Shown in pieces: positions 5,235 to 6,154 of a DNA stretch of 6,154 bases. Position 1 is the first letter of the stretch. Every line of letters starts with the position of its first letter. The notes beneath the pieces are model-generated. The model was not told where the DNA came from and made no database searches. It saw nothing but the letters and a program-made list of their open reading frames with translations. A program made the position numbers and the translations under genes. Source of the stretch: JBBSUQ01 sp038234235 (GTDB lineage Bacteria > Bacteroidota > Bacteroidia > Flavobacteriales_D > Crocinitomicaceae); NCBI GenBank assembly GCA_038234235.1, contig JBBSUQ010000187.1, forward strand, positions 1 through 6,154. The letters run 5' to 3'.

Positions 5235-6154
5235 ATGCAAACTACAATAAAAATTCTTTACATCTCTTACGATGGTATGACCGATCCGCTCGGTCAGTCG
5301 CAGGTATTGCCTTATTTAACGGCGTTATCTGAACTAGGTTTTTCGTTTCATTTAATGAGTTTTGAAAAAGTAGAACGTTTTTCAAAGGGAAAATCAGAAA
5401 TAGAAGAAATTTGTAAAAATGCTAATATTGTGTGGCATCCACAGATTTACACCAAAAAACCACCAGTTATTTCAACTTGGAAGGATTTAAGGACCATGAA
5501 TAAGTTGGCTTTTGCATTGCATTCGCAAAATAATTTTGCATTTATACACTGTCGGAGTTATATATCCGCTTTGTCTGGTTTGCGTTGTAAAGCTAAACTG
5601 AATATTCCTTTTATATTTGACATGCGTGGATTTTGGGCAGATGAACGGGTAGATGGAAATATATGGTCTTTGAAAAATCCAATTTACAACTCAATTTATA
5701 AGTTTTTCAAAAGGAAAGAAAAACAATTTTTATTGGAAAGTGCAGCAATTATTTCGTTAACGGAAGCAGGTAAAAAAGAAATTATCAAGCAATATTCTGA
5801 AATTAATTTAGAAGAAAAAATTACAGTAATTCCTTGCAGCGTTAATACTAAAAGATTTAATCGAGAAGAAATAGATGATGTTGAACTAGATAAACTTAAA
5901 ATTCAGTTGGGCATAAAAAATAAGAACGTATTACTTTACGTAGGTTCAATTGGAACTTGGTATATGTTGGATGAAATGTTAGAATTTTACGCTGAATACC
6001 GGAAAGCATTTGATAATTCGCGCTTTGTATTTCTAACAAATGAAGATCCTGATATAATATTAGAAAAAGCTAAAGGCCAACAACTTTACTTAGATGAGTT
6101 TTTGATTAAAAGTGTCAAGTATTCTGAAATTCCATTGCATATAAAACTCGCCAC
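5235..6154 (+). CDS. Glycosyltransferase, family 4-like (GT-B fold), 3' end beyond the window
   Basis: An open frame runs from the ATG at 5235 to the window edge, 306 codons plus two bases, with no stop. The N-terminus ILYISYDGMTDPLGQSQVLPYL (7-28) is the nucleotide-free acceptor-side start typical of Bacteroidota polysaccharide glycosyltransferases; FIFDMRGFWADERVDG (126-141) and the interdomain VIPCSVNTKRF (198-208) fit the same group. NVLLYVGSIGTWY (231-243) begins the C-terminal nucleotide-sugar-binding domain, whose EX7E-type end would lie downstream. It should act at the cytoplasmic membrane face on a lipid-linked glycan; donor and acceptor are not deducible. No SD sequence and no clear promoter is visible in the 99-base gap after the methyltransferase, so it is probably read through from upstream. 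No other ATG lies in frame upstream of 5235 in this gap. Confidence 0.88.
   Translation, partial: MQTTIKILYISYDGMTDPLGQSQVLPYLTALSELGFSFHLMSFEKVERFSKGKSEIEEICKNANIVWHPQIYTKKPPVISTWKDLRTMNKLAFALHSQNNFAFIHCRSYISALSGLRCKAKLNIPFIFDMRGFWADERVDGNIWSLKNPIYNSIYKFFKRKEKQFLLESAAIISLTEAGKKEIIKQYSEINLEEKITVIPCSVNTKRFNREEIDDVELDKLKIQLGIKNKNVLLYVGSIGTWYMLDEMLEFYAEYRKAFDNSRFVFLTNEDPDIILEKAKGQQLYLDEFLIKSVKYSEIPLHIKLA

Noticed and set aside
1..6154. CRISPR array, tRNA, rRNA or riboswitch
   Set aside because: Reading both strands gave no spaced direct repeats, cloverleaf or rRNA-like segments; the only tandem repeat is the coding 12-bp unit.

Overview
The window looks like part of a surface-polysaccharide (O-antigen or capsule) biosynthesis locus from a member of the Bacteroidota, probably Flavobacteriia-like. 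The grounds are low GC, absence of Shine-Dalgarno sequences before the genes, a good Bacteroidota-type promoter (TTG, 20-nt spacer, TAnnTTTG) before position 3139, and a glycosyltransferase with the N-terminal pattern common in Bacteroidota polysaccharide loci. All genes lie on the + strand. This is inferred from sequence only; no database was searched.

Layout: positions 1-64 hold the tail of a truncated methyltransferase, a diverged paralogue of the methyltransferase encoded at 4269-5135. A gene-poor stretch follows to 194. Positions 195-1625 encode a RecG-C-terminus-like protein with an AlbA_2 (Schlafen-type) domain, an ATPase-like domain, a linker made of four perfect 12-bp repeats, and a winged-helix end. 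Then come hisH (1716-2336, TTG start), hisF (2338-3084), a promoter (3090-3121), an N-acetyl sugar amidotransferase of the WbpG/PseA type (3139-4260), a class I SAM methyltransferase (4269-5135, possibly coupled through a TTGA overlap at 4257), and the first 306 codons of a family-4-like glycosyltransferase (5235 to the window end).

Working together: HisH-type glutaminase frees ammonia from glutamine, the HisF-type barrel probably passes it on, and the amidotransferase uses it with ATP to turn an acetamido group of an activated sugar into an acetamidino group. This HisF lacks the catalytic Asp11 of the histidine enzyme (Leu here) but keeps Asp130 and all four residues that form the ammonia gate in the Thermotoga enzyme, so it looks like an ammonia conduit rather than a histidine-pathway cyclase. 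The methyltransferase next door could methylate the same sugar, possibly on the acetamidino group, and the glycosyltransferase would place a sugar into the growing glycan. The sugar itself cannot be named: no dehydratase, aminotransferase or synthase genes lie within the window.
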